DNA of 64,000 nucleotides, from positions 186,001 to 250,000 of the forward strand of contig CAIXPL010000016.1 in NCBI GenBank assembly GCA_903921325.1, written 5' to 3'. This DNA is from an uncultured Pseudomonadota bacterium (GTDB taxonomy: Bacteria; Pseudomonadota; Gammaproteobacteria; Burkholderiales; SG8-39). Below the pieces are notes generated by a model, which saw nothing but the letters and a program-made list of their open reading frames with translations, ran no database searches and had not been told where the DNA came from. Positions 10,053 to 18,935 of the stretch are shown here, in pieces (positions within the stretch are counted from its first letter, which is position 1; every line of letters starts with the position of its first letter). A program made the translations under genes and the position numbers.

Positions 10053-11341
10053 ACGCTGCGCGCCTCGGTGAGTGATTTTTCCTCGGTCGATACTGCCAGC
10101 GTGCGCCAATCGGTTGACTTGGGCACCACACCTTCAAAGGAGCTCAGGCTGACCAGCGGCACGCGCGGTGCAGTGGTGCCAATCGCCGGTCCGCCGGCCG
10201 CAAAGTTGCGGGCGGCCTCAACCATCTGACGGCGAAATTCGACGATGGCCAGATCGCTTGCCCCCAGCCGGTCGCGGCTGCGATCGGTCATCGGCCCCAT
10301 GGTCTCCCACATGCAGATGTCCTGCTGCGGGATGCCGCGGATACCGGTGAAATTGCCCAGCTTCATCGCCTGCCGGTCTTGCAGATAATCGTTGTCGCGG
10401 CGGCGCAGATTGTTCCAGTTCATATCGAGATCGACACCGGGCTGGGCACCGCAGAATTTGCGCCACACCTCGGGATGTGGCGTTTCCATACCACCCCAGG
10501 CGATGAAATAGAACACCGTATGGTTGTCATCGGCCGGAATGTTCATATTGGCCACGTTGTACAGATTGTTTGGTGGAATCACCACGGTGTACGGCGCAAC
10601 AAACAAGGTGACCCGGATGTAGTCATGCGTTTCGGCGTTGCGGATCGGGCGCCGGATTGCCGCATAGCGAAAGCCAAACGGCGTGGCTTGCACTTGCAGG
10701 CGCGGTGCCTTGTCCGTTGAGGGGCGCAGCCAGTTCGAGTCGGTCGCCTTGGCGCCATCGACTCGCGAGGGCACCATGTCGCTCGAATGCAGGCTGGAAC
10801 TGTGGGCCGAATCAATGGCCCCTTCCAGAATTTGCGCCCAGTTGCAGCCAACATGAATCTTGACGATGCTGACCGGCGTCTGCTCGGTGGGTGCGAACAG
10901 TGGCGGTTCAAACTCGGGCATCTCTTCGGGCGGACCCATGTAAGTCCAGACAAACCCGCCGGCTTCGCGCGCTGGATAGGACTTGTGCTTGACCCGTTCC
11001 ACCAGTTTGCTGGCGGCCGGCTCAGAGGACATTTCAAGCACATTGCCCTCTACATCCATTTTCCAGCCGTGATACAGGCAACGCAGGCCACATTCTTCGT
11101 TGCGTCCCAGTGACAACGAGGCGCCGCGGTGAGGGCAATGGTCATCCAGAATGCCGATGCGCCCGTTGGTGTCACGAAATACCGCCAGATCCTCGCCCAG
11201 CAGTCGCACGCGCAAGGGTTTGCCGTCGGCTTCTGCCACTTCCTCGATCATGCAGGCGGGCATCCAGTGACGGCGCATGATCTGGCCCATCGGCGCATCG
11301 CCTTCCACCCGGCATAGCAGTTCATTGTCTTGTGGCGTCAT
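10049..11341 (-). CDS. Phthalate-type Rieske oxygenase, large subunit
   Basis: The 430-residue ring-hydroxylating oxygenase alpha subunit starts with MTPQDNELLCRVEGDAPMGQ, the N-terminus typical of the phthalate 4,5-dioxygenase (OphA2/Pht3) group. The Rieske [2Fe-2S] ligands are C69, H71, C88 and H91 (CPH and CLYH). The mononuclear iron site is D177, H180 and H185 in IDSAHSSSLH. The enzyme should dihydroxylate an aromatic carboxylate using electrons from the divergently encoded reductase. GGGAGG lies 7 bases before the ATG. Close linkage to a reductase and a phthalate-dihydrodiol-type dehydrogenase supports phthalate or a related dicarboxylate as substrate, but this is inferred. Confidence 0.9.
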   Translation of the reverse strand: MTPQDNELLCRVEGDAPMGQIMRRHWMPACMIEEVAEADGKPLRVRLLGEDLAVFRDTNGRIGILDDHCPHRGASLSLGRNEECGLRCLYHGWKMDVEGNVLEMSSEPAASKLVERVKHKSYPAREAGGFVWTYMGPPEEMPEFEPPLFAPTEQTPVSIVKIHVGCNWAQILEGAIDSAHSSSLHSSDMVPSRVDGAKATDSNWLRPSTDKAPRLQVQATPFGFRYAAIRRPIRNAETHDYIRVTLFVAPYTVVIPPNNLYNVANMNIPADDNHTVFYFIAWGGMETPHPEVWRKFCGAQPGVDLDMNWNNLRRRDNDYLQDRQAMKLGNFTGIRGIPQQDICMWETMGPMTDRSRDRLGASDLAIVEFRRQMVEAARNFAAGGPAIGTTAPRVPLVSLSSFEGVVPKSTDWRTLAVSTEEKSLTEARSV

Positions 11342-11370
11342 GGGCGTGCCTCCCGCTCTATGGCATAATA

Positions 11371-11382
11371 TTAGATATCTAA
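11371..11382. promoter_or_regulatory. Palindromic operator in the divergent oxygenase/reductase promoter
   Basis: TTAGATATCTAA is a perfect 12-bp palindrome in the 59-base gap between the divergent oxygenase and reductase genes. It lies just upstream of a TATTAT -10-like element for the oxygenase (11365-11370, minus strand). On the other side, ACTATAG (11390-11396) could be the -10 of a nearly leaderless reductase transcript. AT-rich palindromes of this size are typical MarR-family sites, and a MarR gene lies in the same cluster. Confidence 0.55.
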
Positions 11383-11400
11383 CTAGTCGGACTATAGCAG

Positions 11401-12366
11401 ATGGAGGCGGACGCTGCGCAAGGTCTGCGGCTGCGTGTGCGGCGGATCAGCCGACCGGCCGAGGGCATCTGGGGCTATGAGCTCGTGTCTGGCGATGGCA
11501 CAGCGCTGCCCGAGTTCACCGCGGGCGCGCATGTCAGTGTGCGCACACCGGGTGGTTATGAGCGCAAGTATTCCCTGTGCAACGACCCCGAAGAGCGTGA
11601 TCGCTACGAGATCGCGGTGCTGCGCGATTCTGGCGGTCGCGGTGGGTCAGTCGATCTGACCGATCAAGTTTGCGAAGGCGATGATCTTGAAGTGTCGCTG
11701 CCGCGCAATGACTTTCCTCTGGTGCCAGCCGCAGCCGGCTATCTGTTCATCGCCGGGGGCATCGGTATCACGCCGATCCTGTCGATGATCCGCCAACTGC
11801 GTGCGACGGGTGCCGCGCGCTGCCGCCTGATCTATCTCACCCGCAGTGCGGCTCAGGCTGCGTTTGCAGACGAATTGAACCGCCCCGAATGGCAGGGGCA
11901 GGTGGTGATGCATCACGATGAGGGTGATCCTGAGCGTGCCTTTGACCTCTGGCCACTTCTTGAAAAGCCCGCTGGCCGCCATGTGTATTGTTGTGGCCCG
12001 GCCGGGTTGATGAATGCCGTGCGCGATATGACCGGTCACTGGCCTTCGAGCAGCGTGCATTTCGAGGCGTTCGCTGACGCGGCGGTGGTCAAGGCCGACG
12101 ATGTGCCGTTCACGGTTCGCCTGGCGCGCTCAGGGGCATGCGTCGCCGTTCCGGTCGGGCAGAGCATTCTTGAGGCGCTGCGCGCCGCGGGCCATGATCT
12201 GCCCAGCTCCTGCGAGAGCGGCAGTTGCGGCACCTGTCGCACGCAGCTGATCCGTGGCACGGTTGATCATCGCGACTTCGTGCTGCGCGAGGATGAGCAC
12301 GACACTCACATCATGATCTGCGTGTCACGCTCAGTGGGCGGAGTCGAACTTGAAATCGACGTCTGA
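11401..12366 (+). CDS. PDR/VanB-type oxygenase reductase (FMN, NAD, [2Fe-2S])
   Basis: This 321-residue flavin reductase has the phthalate dioxygenase reductase domain order: FMN domain with RKYSLC (55-60), NAD domain with AGGIGITPILSM (118-129), then a plant-type ferredoxin domain with cluster cysteines C271, C276, C279 and C307. It moves electrons from NADH to the Rieske cluster of the partner oxygenase. It is the only such reductase in the window although four Rieske oxygenases are present. No Shine-Dalgarno sequence is visible before the ATG, and a -10-like ACTATAG ends five bases upstream, so translation may be nearly leaderless. Its last 17 bases overlap the next gene. Confidence 0.93.
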   Translation: MEADAAQGLRLRVRRISRPAEGIWGYELVSGDGTALPEFTAGAHVSVRTPGGYERKYSLCNDPEERDRYEIAVLRDSGGRGGSVDLTDQVCEGDDLEVSLPRNDFPLVPAAAGYLFIAGGIGITPILSMIRQLRATGAARCRLIYLTRSAAQAAFADELNRPEWQGQVVMHHDEGDPERAFDLWPLLEKPAGRHVYCCGPAGLMNAVRDMTGHWPSSSVHFEAFADAAVVKADDVPFTVRLARSGACVAVPVGQSILEALRAAGHDLPSSCESGSCGTCRTQLIRGTVDHRDFVLREDEHDTHIMICVSRSVGGVELEIDV

Positions 12367-13564
12367 TCGGCCGCTACGCCTGGGTGTGGCTGGGCTGGGG
12401 CGAGCCTTTACCATCATGTTGCCGACCCTGAGTGCCGACGCGCGGTTCGCCCTGGTTGCTGCCTGCGATCCGCGCGCCGAGGCGCGCGATCAGTTTGCCC
12501 ATGACTTTGCCGGGCGTGTCTACACCGATGTTGCCGCGCTGTGCGCGGATCCTGACCTCGATGCCATCTATATCGCCACCCCGCACCAGATGCATGCCGA
12601 GCACGTGGCGCTGGCCGCCGCGCACGGTCGCGCGGTGCTGGTGGAAAAGCCAATGGCAATCAGCTTGCGCGAGTGCAGTCTGATGATTGAGGCGTGCGAG
12701 CGTGCGGGCGTGGCGCTTGTCGTGGGTCACAGCCACAGCTTTGATGCTCCGATTGCGCAGGCACGTGCATTGATCGAGGGCGGGCTCTACGGGCCGGTGC
12801 GCATGATCACTGCACTTGATTTCACTGACTACATGTACCGGCCACGGCGCCCCGAGGAGATGGACACGGCGCAAGGCGGTGGCGTGCTGTTCAGCCAGGC
12901 CGCACATCAGGTCGACATTGTTCGCCTGCTCGGTGGCGGGCAGGTGCTGAGCGTGCGCGCGCACTGCGCTGCGTGGGATCCGGCGCGCCCTACCGAAGGG
13001 GCTTACAGCGCGCTACTGCGCTTTGCCGACGGTGCCTTTGCAAGCCTCACCTACAGCGGTTATGGGCATTTCGATTCCGATGAGTTCTGCGGTGGCATCG
13101 GTGAGATGGGCACGCCGAAGGATCCGGCCACCTACGGGGCCGCCCGGCGCCGGTTGACCGCTCTGGGTGCGGCGCAGTCCGAGGCCGAACTGAAAGCACA
13201 AAACAACTACGGCGGGCTGACGGGTCCCGGCGCGAAGGCGACAGCGCCGGCGCCGGGTGCGGTTCGCTTGCATCAGCATTTCGGCCCGGTAATTGTCAGT
13301 TGTGAACAGGCCGACCTGCGTCCGCTGCCCGGTGGGGTGATGATCCACGCTGATGCGCGTCAATGGATGGAGGCACTCGCACCGCCAGTGATTCCGCGCA
13401 TCGAAGTGATGGATGAGTTTCATGCTGCAGTGACGGGCGAGCGGGCGCCGGTACATGATGGCCGCTGGGCCCGCGCCACGCTGGAGGTCTGCCTCGCGAT
13501 GTTGCAATCTGCGCGTGAGCAACGCGAGATTGAACTCGATTACCAGGTGGCGATCGATCGATGA
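12350..13564 (+). CDS. Gfo/Idh/MocA dehydrogenase, phthalate 4,5-dihydrodiol dehydrogenase type
   Basis: The 404-residue NAD(P)-dependent oxidoreductase has a Rossmann start (LRLGVAGLGRAF), the family lysine in LVEKPMAI, and the segments GHSHSFDAPIAQAR, TDYMYRPRRPEEMDTAQGG and LFSQAAHQVDIVRLLGGG. The last segments are the ones I know from Pht4/OphB, which convert cis-4,5-dihydro-4,5-dihydroxyphthalate to 4,5-dihydroxyphthalate. The start codon is TTG at 12350, with GGAG six bases upstream, inside the end of the reductase gene, giving tight coupling. The following pathway enzyme, 4,5-dihydroxyphthalate decarboxylase, is not in the window. The substrate might therefore be another aromatic dicarboxylate. 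Confidence 0.87.
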   Translation: MKSTSDRPLRLGVAGLGRAFTIMLPTLSADARFALVAACDPRAEARDQFAHDFAGRVYTDVAALCADPDLDAIYIATPHQMHAEHVALAAAHGRAVLVEKPMAISLRECSLMIEACERAGVALVVGHSHSFDAPIAQARALIEGGLYGPVRMITALDFTDYMYRPRRPEEMDTAQGGGVLFSQAAHQVDIVRLLGGGQVLSVRAHCAAWDPARPTEGAYSALLRFADGAFASLTYSGYGHFDSDEFCGGIGEMGTPKDPATYGAARRRLTALGAAQSEAELKAQNNYGGLTGPGAKATAPAPGAVRLHQHFGPVIVSCEQADLRPLPGGVMIHADARQWMEALAPPVIPRIEVMDEFHAAVTGERAPVHDGRWARATLEVCLAMLQSAREQREIELDYQVAIDR

Positions 13565-13595
13565 GCACCCGAATTGCGCCGGGGATGATCGGCCG

Positions 13596-14135
13596 ATGAC
13601 TGCGAGGCGCACGGCAGAGATGCAGGCCTTGCTTCACCGCTGGCGTGACGCGGTCCCCGATGATCGCCTCGCGCATCTGGCCAGGGACGCCACGCGCGCC
13701 TTGGTACGTGCGCTGCAGATGCGTCTCGCCCAGCACGGCGTATCGTTCGGCCACTGGAGCTTCCTGCGCATCCTGTGGGAGTCTGAGGGCCTGACTCAGC
13801 GTGAACTGAGTGAACTCGCCGGAGTCATGGAGCCAACCACCTTCGCCGCGCTGAAGGCAATGGAACGCATGGGCTATGTGACCCGGCGTCAGAATCCTGG
13901 CGACCGCCGCCGAATTTTTATCGACCTCACGCCGCTCGGGCGCTCGCTCAAGGAGCAGCTGGTGCCGCTTGCGATTGAGGTCAACGACATTGCGGTTGAG
14001 GGCGTGAGCGCGGCTGACATCGAAACCACGCGGCGTACCCTGCGGACCATTTTGTCCAACCTTGCGCGCGATGCCATCGAGGGTGCGCAAAGTGGGCTGC
14101 GAGTGCCACCGACCCGTCGTCGCACAACGCCTTGA
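13596..14135 (+). CDS. MarR-family transcriptional regulator
   Basis: The 179-residue protein has a winged helix-turn-helix: SFGHWSFLRILWESEGLTQRELSELAG, the recognition helix region MEPTTFAALKAMERMGYV, and a wing with RRQNPGDRRRIFIDLTPLG. Dimerising helices flank it. MarR proteins usually repress divergent catabolic operons and release DNA on binding an aromatic ligand. The gene follows the dihydrodiol dehydrogenase by 31 bases, so it is probably in the same transcript and autoregulated. The palindrome at 11371-11382 is its most likely operator. The ATG at 13596 has only a distant GGGGA as ribosome site. Confidence 0.9.
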   Translation: MTARRTAEMQALLHRWRDAVPDDRLAHLARDATRALVRALQMRLAQHGVSFGHWSFLRILWESEGLTQRELSELAGVMEPTTFAALKAMERMGYVTRRQNPGDRRRIFIDLTPLGRSLKEQLVPLAIEVNDIAVEGVSAADIETTRRTLRTILSNLARDAIEGAQSGLRVPPTRRRTTP

Positions 14136-14258
14136 GCGTGGCTGCAGTGCAACGGTGAATGGCAGGTCGCATCGGCCTGCGCGCCACGCGAGCCCCATGC
14201 TGTTGCTCGGCGCATGTGCCGCGGGCCCTTGTTGACCGGCGGTCGATGCCCGGCAGGC

Positions 14259-15248
14259 CTATGGCGCCCGGATTCCGATGCGCCGGATGACTTCACCCCA
14301 ACGGACGTACTCGGCACGCACGAACGCCTCGAACGCCTCTGGTGTGGTGGGTCTGACCTCCGCACCAATGGCGGCAAATCGATCGAGCACATCACGCGCC
14401 TGCATGCCACGCTGCATGACCTCACTCAGTCGATTGCGTTGCTCGACGGTAATGCCGGCGGGGGCGCCCAGGCCGAACCAGGGTTCGGCGTGAATATCAG
14501 GGTAGCCCGACTCGGCGATCGTTGGCACCTCAGGGAGCATGGGGGCGCGATGGGCGCCAATGACGGCGATGGGCTTGAGTCTGCCGGCGCGGATATTGGG
14601 CAATGCGAGCACCAGCGAGCTTTCAAAATTAAGACCAATTACCCCGGCGAGCAGGTCGTTGGTCAACTGCGCGGTGCCCTTATAGGGGACATGGGCCAGC
14701 TGTATGCCAGCGGCCGCCTGCAGCATTTCAGCGGCCAGATGAGGCACGGTGGCAATCCCCGGGGTGCCATAGTTCACTTTGCCGGGGCGCGCGCGCGCAT
14801 AGGTGATCAGCTCGCTGAGCGTATTGGCCGGAAAATCCGGATGTGCATCGATGAGGGGATTGGTTATCACCAGGTTGGAGATGAAGGTGAAGTCACGCAG
14901 CGGATCGAACGGCACCGGCCCCAGATGCGCTGCGGTGGCAATGGTGATGGCGGTCAGCCCAAGGGTGTAGCCATCAGGGGGCGCTTTGGCAAGCGCATCC
15001 AGGCCGGTGATGCCGCTCGCCCCGGCCCGGTTGTCGACCACAACGGGTTGGCCGAGCGCATCGGCGATGATGCGCGCCGCGCTGCGACCGATCAGATCGG
15101 TCGGTCCCCCGGGTGGGAACGGCACGATCAGTTTGAGTGCGTGATTTGGCCAGGGAGCTTGCGCATGCGCACCGGGGGCGCCGAGCAGCGTCGTGCAGGC
15201 AAGAATCAGTACAAACCAGAAATGCGCGCGTGCGTTCAATCGAATCAA
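14259..15248 (-). CDS. Bug/TctC-family periplasmic binding protein (1 of 7)
   Basis: The 329-residue solute-binding protein begins with a signal peptide (FWFVLILACTTLLGAPGAHA). It has the classic family loop IVPFPPGGPTDLIGR, VVDNRAGASGI, LAHVPYKGTAQL and PTIAESGYPD. These proteins bind carboxylates in the periplasm, some for TctAB tripartite transporters, many without a known membrane partner. No TctA or TctB gene is in the window. It lies between the phthalate-type cluster and a divergent molybdenum-hydroxylase gene and could serve either. Confidence 0.92.
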   Translation of the reverse strand: MIRLNARAHFWFVLILACTTLLGAPGAHAQAPWPNHALKLIVPFPPGGPTDLIGRSAARIIADALGQPVVVDNRAGASGITGLDALAKAPPDGYTLGLTAITIATAAHLGPVPFDPLRDFTFISNLVITNPLIDAHPDFPANTLSELITYARARPGKVNYGTPGIATVPHLAAEMLQAAAGIQLAHVPYKGTAQLTNDLLAGVIGLNFESSLVLALPNIRAGRLKPIAVIGAHRAPMLPEVPTIAESGYPDIHAEPWFGLGAPAGITVEQRNRLSEVMQRGMQARDVLDRFAAIGAEVRPTTPEAFEAFVRAEYVRWGEVIRRIGIRAP

Positions 15249-15347
15249 CCTGTCATGACCGAGCGGGCACCAGTATAGGGAAGGACGAGCGCTACGGGTA
15301 GAATCGCAGCCTTGAGGGCGCGACCGCCACTGCCCGATGAGGATGTC

Positions 15348-17717
15348 ATGAAGCCTGTAGCGAATCTATCGCCCGAGCCACGAGTCGTAGGCAAGCGGGC
15401 GCGTCGAATCGAGGACCCGTCCTTGCTGCGCGGCCAGGGCCGCTACGTCGATGATGTGCCCGCCGAGCACGCCCTTGAAGTGGCCTTCGTGCGCAGCCCG
15501 CTCGCCCATGCGCTGATCACGCGCGTCGATCTGACGGCCGCGCGTGCCCATCCGGGCGTGGCTGCTGTCTATACCGCGGCCGATCTCGCGCCGATACTCA
15601 CGCATCCACGCATGCCCTTTGGGTTTCCGACCGACGCACTGCCGCGCAATACCACGCCCTGGGTGCTGGCGATCGACGAAGTCGCCCATGTCGGTGAGCC
15701 CATTGTGATGGTCGTGGCTGACACTCGGGCGATTGCCGAGGATGCTGCCGGGCTGGTCGAGATCGACTATGAATCGCTGCCCGTGGTGTCCGATCCGCGT
15801 ACTGCGCTGCAACCTGATTCACCACGTGTGCGCCGTGAACTGTCGAGCAATGTGTTGCAGCATTACCACGTCAACTATGGTGATGTGAATGCGGCATTTG
15901 CCAGTGCACCGCGGGTGTTCACCGAGCATTTCTGGCAGCACCGGGGCCTGGCCAGTTCCATTGAATGCCGCGGTCTGTTTGCGCGGCCCGATCCGGCCAC
16001 CAATGTGCTCACGGTGTGGTCATCGACCCAGATGTCGCATGAACTGTTTCGTATACTGAGCGAAGCGCTTGCGCTCGATGAGAACACTCTGCGGGTGATT
16101 GCCCCTGAGGTCGGCGGTGGCTTTGGCGGCAAGTTCATGGCCTATTGCGATGAAGTGGCCACGGTGGCTGCGGCCATGCTGCTCGGACGCCCGGTCAAGT
16201 GGGTAGAGGACCGGCGCGAGCATTTTGTGGGCACCATCCATGAGCGCGATCAGTTCTGGGCGCTTGAAGCCGCAGTCGATGCCGAGGGACATCTCCTGGG
16301 CGTGCGCGGGCGCATGGTGCATGATCACGGTGCCTACACGCCGCAGGCCACCAATGTCGCCTACAACTCGGCCTCGTCGGTCACCGGCCCCTACATGGTG
16401 CCGCACTACGACCTGGAAGTGTTCGTGGTTCACACCAATATGACACCGGTGGCACCGGTGCGTGGTGCGGGCTATCCGCAGGCCGCGTTCGCCATGGAAC
16501 GCATGATGGACCGCATCGCGCAAGGCCTTGGCCTGGACCGCGCCGAGGTGCGCCTGCGTAATCTGGTGCCCACCGCCAAGATGCCCTATACCAAGCCGTT
16601 GAAGAATCGCGCTGGCGCCCCGGTGACGCTCGACAGTGGTGACTACGCGGCGTGTCAGGACATCGCGCTCAAAGCGATTGACCGAGCGGGATTTGCGGCG
16701 CGCCAGGCCGCCGCTTTGGCCCAGGGCCGCTACATCGGTCTGGGCCTTGCGCATTGCGTGAAACCCACCGGCCGCGGACCCTATGAGACCGCGGTGGTGC
16801 GGGTGCAACCCAGTGGCCGGGTCAGCATCTACACCGGTGCCCTGGCCATGGGTCAGGGACTGAAGACGACGCTTGCGATCGTTTGCGCGGAGCAGTTGGG
16901 TGTCGATCTTGATTCCATTGATGTCATGGCCGGTGACACCTCACTGAACGCACTGGGCATGGGTGGTTTCGCCAGCCGTCAGACCATCATGGCCGGGTCG
17001 GCCGTGCATGTGGCCTCACTCGAGGTGCGCGAGAAGGCACTCAAGGTGGCCTCGCATCTGCTGGAGGCGGCCGCGGAAGACCTCGAATTACGCGATGGCC
17101 GGGTGCAGATCGCCGGGGTGCCGGGCAAGGGCATCAAGCTGGCCGAAATCGCCCGCAAATTGCGCGGCTCGCCGGGTTATTCGATGCCGGGCGGTGTATC
17201 TCCTGGTCTGGAAGCCGATTCGATGTATCAAGCTGACATCCAGTGCTACGCCAATGCCTGTCATGCCTGTGAGGTGGAAGTCGACATCCACACCGGTGAG
17301 ACGCGCATCCTGCGCTATATCGCGGTGCAGGACAGCGGACGTCTGGTGAATCCGGCCACCGCCGAAGGGCAGGTGCATGGCGGCATCGTGCACGGTATTG
17401 GCAACACGCTTTTTGAGTGGATGCGCTTTGACGAGGAAGGCCAGCCGCTCACCACCACGTTTGCTGACTATCTGCTGACCACCGCCACCGAGCTGCCGAT
17501 GATCGAGGTGATCTTTCACGAGAGCCCGTCACCGCTCAATCCGCTGGGCGTGAAGGGCATCGGCGAGGCCGCCACCCTGCCGGTGGCACCGGCTCTGGTG
17601 TCCGCGATCGAGGATGCGCTCGGCCCATTCGGGGTCAAGGTGAATGACGCAACCTTGAGCCCGGTGAGTGTGCTCAGCTTGCTGCGCGGCGCTGCTCAGG
17701 CGGCCGCCCAGGCATAG
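15348..17717 (+). CDS. Xanthine dehydrogenase-family molybdopterin-binding large subunit (1 of 3)
   Basis: The 789-residue protein starts with the aldehyde-oxidase/XDH domain signature RRIEDPSLLRGQGRYVDDV. The molybdopterin-binding domain follows, with GGGFGGKFMAYCDE, VRGAGYPQAAFAMERMMDRI and the C-terminal LNPLGVKGIGEAATLPVAPA, whose Glu is the expected catalytic base. It lacks the AYXCSFR loop of form I CO dehydrogenase, so it is a hydroxylase of the broader family. The FAD and [2Fe-2S] subunits that normally accompany it are absent nearby. GAGG five bases before the ATG at 15348 supports this start. A Bug protein is encoded divergently, suggesting hydroxylation of an imported acid. Confidence 0.9.
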   Translation: MKPVANLSPEPRVVGKRARRIEDPSLLRGQGRYVDDVPAEHALEVAFVRSPLAHALITRVDLTAARAHPGVAAVYTAADLAPILTHPRMPFGFPTDALPRNTTPWVLAIDEVAHVGEPIVMVVADTRAIAEDAAGLVEIDYESLPVVSDPRTALQPDSPRVRRELSSNVLQHYHVNYGDVNAAFASAPRVFTEHFWQHRGLASSIECRGLFARPDPATNVLTVWSSTQMSHELFRILSEALALDENTLRVIAPEVGGGFGGKFMAYCDEVATVAAAMLLGRPVKWVEDRREHFVGTIHERDQFWALEAAVDAEGHLLGVRGRMVHDHGAYTPQATNVAYNSASSVTGPYMVPHYDLEVFVVHTNMTPVAPVRGAGYPQAAFAMERMMDRIAQGLGLDRAEVRLRNLVPTAKMPYTKPLKNRAGAPVTLDSGDYAACQDIALKAIDRAGFAARQAAALAQGRYIGLGLAHCVKPTGRGPYETAVVRVQPSGRVSIYTGALAMGQGLKTTLAIVCAEQLGVDLDSIDVMAGDTSLNALGMGGFASRQTIMAGSAVHVASLEVREKALKVASHLLEAAAEDLELRDGRVQIAGVPGKGIKLAEIARKLRGSPGYSMPGGVSPGLEADSMYQADIQCYANACHACEVEVDIHTGETRILRYIAVQDSGRLVNPATAEGQVHGGIVHGIGNTLFEWMRFDEEGQPLTTTFADYLLTTATELPMIEVIFHESPSPLNPLGVKGIGEAATLPVAPALVSAIEDALGPFGVKVNDATLSPVSVLSLLRGAAQAAAQA

Positions 17718-17863
17718 GGCAGGCAAGCCATGCGTTGCCATCGCCTCTTTCAATCTGGACGGATCAGCACGACTCAGCGAGAACGTACCGGCCCGGCCTC
17801 AGCGGGCTCTGACCTCAGGACACAGCGCTACTTTGACCATCAACCGCGCACGTTCGGTCGTGC

Positions 17864-18727
17864 TTACTGTACATCCTCGGTGCTGGTCCGGCGCAGCTCG
17901 CGCCGCTCGGTAAGGTCGTAGCGGCGGCCGCGGTGCAGGGTGGCGCGGTTGTCCCACATCAGCGTGTCACCCACTTGCCATTGGTGGCGATAAACAAACT
18001 CGCGCTGAGTCGCATGCTCGAGCAGTTCGGCAAGCAGCAACCGCCCTTCACCCAGATGCATATCGATCACGCGCGTGGCATGGATGCCGACCCAGAGCAG
18101 TTGGCGGCCAGAGCCAGGGTGGGTGCGCACCAGTGGCCAGCGCACCGCAGGCAAGCGCGCCTTTTCTTCTTCGGTATAGGCGTTGTCACCCAGGTTCATG
18201 CGTGAATAGAGCGCAAAGTGCTCGGATTCAAGTGGACTGATCAGGGCTTTAATGTCCTCGGGCAAGGCATCCCAGGCCGCGCGCAGATCGGCAAATTCGG
18301 TTTCACCGCCCTGGCCTGGGTTAACGACGGAATGCAGCATCGAATAGCGTGCCGCCGGTTGCTGAAACGAACTGTCGCTGTGCCAGAGCTGATTGGCAAG
18401 TTGTGAATACATCTTGCGGCTGTTGCGGTCGGCGATCTTGCCGTTCACATCCACATTCGAAATATCGATCAATGCCTCGTGGCTGAAGCGATGTGCGACC
18501 CGCGATTTGTTGACTTTGCGCAGACCCAGATCGAGTGGCCCGAAGCTCAATGCGAATTCGATCTGCTGCGCTTCGCTGAGCGGCTGATCGCGAAACACGA
18601 GGACGGCGTAGCGGTCCATGGCTTGAACAATCGCATCGCGGTCGGCGGCCGACAATGGCGCTCGAATATCGACGCCTGTGGCCTCGGCAACAAACAGGGG
18701 ATGCAATGCGCGGGTTTGCAGACTCAT
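17864..18727 (-). CDS. TauD/TfdA-family 2-oxoglutarate-dependent dioxygenase
   Basis: The 287-residue protein carries the 2-His-1-Asp iron triad: H116 and D118 in LWHSDSSFQQ and H265 in NRATLHRGRRYD, with arginines after it to hold 2-oxoglutarate. Family members hydroxylate taurine, 2,4-dichlorophenoxyacetate, alkylsulfates and related acids, usually cleaving a C-O or C-S bond. The overall pattern is nearer TfdA than TauD, but I cannot name a substrate. The gene converges with the molybdenum hydroxylase (146-base gap with no clear motif) and is divergent from the next Rieske oxygenase. Confidence 0.88.
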   Translation of the reverse strand: MSLQTRALHPLFVAEATGVDIRAPLSAADRDAIVQAMDRYAVLVFRDQPLSEAQQIEFALSFGPLDLGLRKVNKSRVAHRFSHEALIDISNVDVNGKIADRNSRKMYSQLANQLWHSDSSFQQPAARYSMLHSVVNPGQGGETEFADLRAAWDALPEDIKALISPLESEHFALYSRMNLGDNAYTEEEKARLPAVRWPLVRTHPGSGRQLLWVGIHATRVIDMHLGEGRLLLAELLEHATQREFVYRHQWQVGDTLMWDNRATLHRGRRYDLTERRELRRTSTEDVQ

Positions 18728-18852
18728 GGCAGGTACTCGCAGTTTGCTATTGTCTCAAGGCCAGACGGCCGATTTTCAGTGCGCATATTACAGGCGACGA
18801 GGGCGGATCATGAGCGGCGCCTTGCAACAGCAGACGTCGCGGTGGAGTCAAT

Positions 18853-18869
18853 CAGTTCCTAGTGAACTG
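18853..18869. promoter_or_regulatory. Inverted repeat upstream of the second Rieske oxygenase
   Basis: CAGTTC (18853-18858) and GAACTG (18864-18869) form perfect arms around CTAGT. The site lies 67 bases before the oxygenase ATG, in the divergent gap shared with the TauD/TfdA gene. It has the form of a dimeric repressor or activator site. No regulator gene is adjacent. Confidence 0.4.
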
Positions 18870-18935
18870 GACTGGATGGCTCCAGCGGTCGTACTCTCGC
18901 GATAGAACAGCGGGATTCAAGAGGAGGGTAGTGAC

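Noticed and set aside
14214-15278. 354-codon plus-strand open frame opposite the first Bug gene
   Set aside because: The minus strand has a signal peptide and all Bug motifs; the plus-strand translation has no recognisable domain.
15348-17717. Form I carbon monoxide dehydrogenase (CoxL)
   Set aside because: The AYXCSFR active-site loop is absent; the matching region reads VRGAGYPQA, as in other family hydroxylases, and coxM and coxS are absent.
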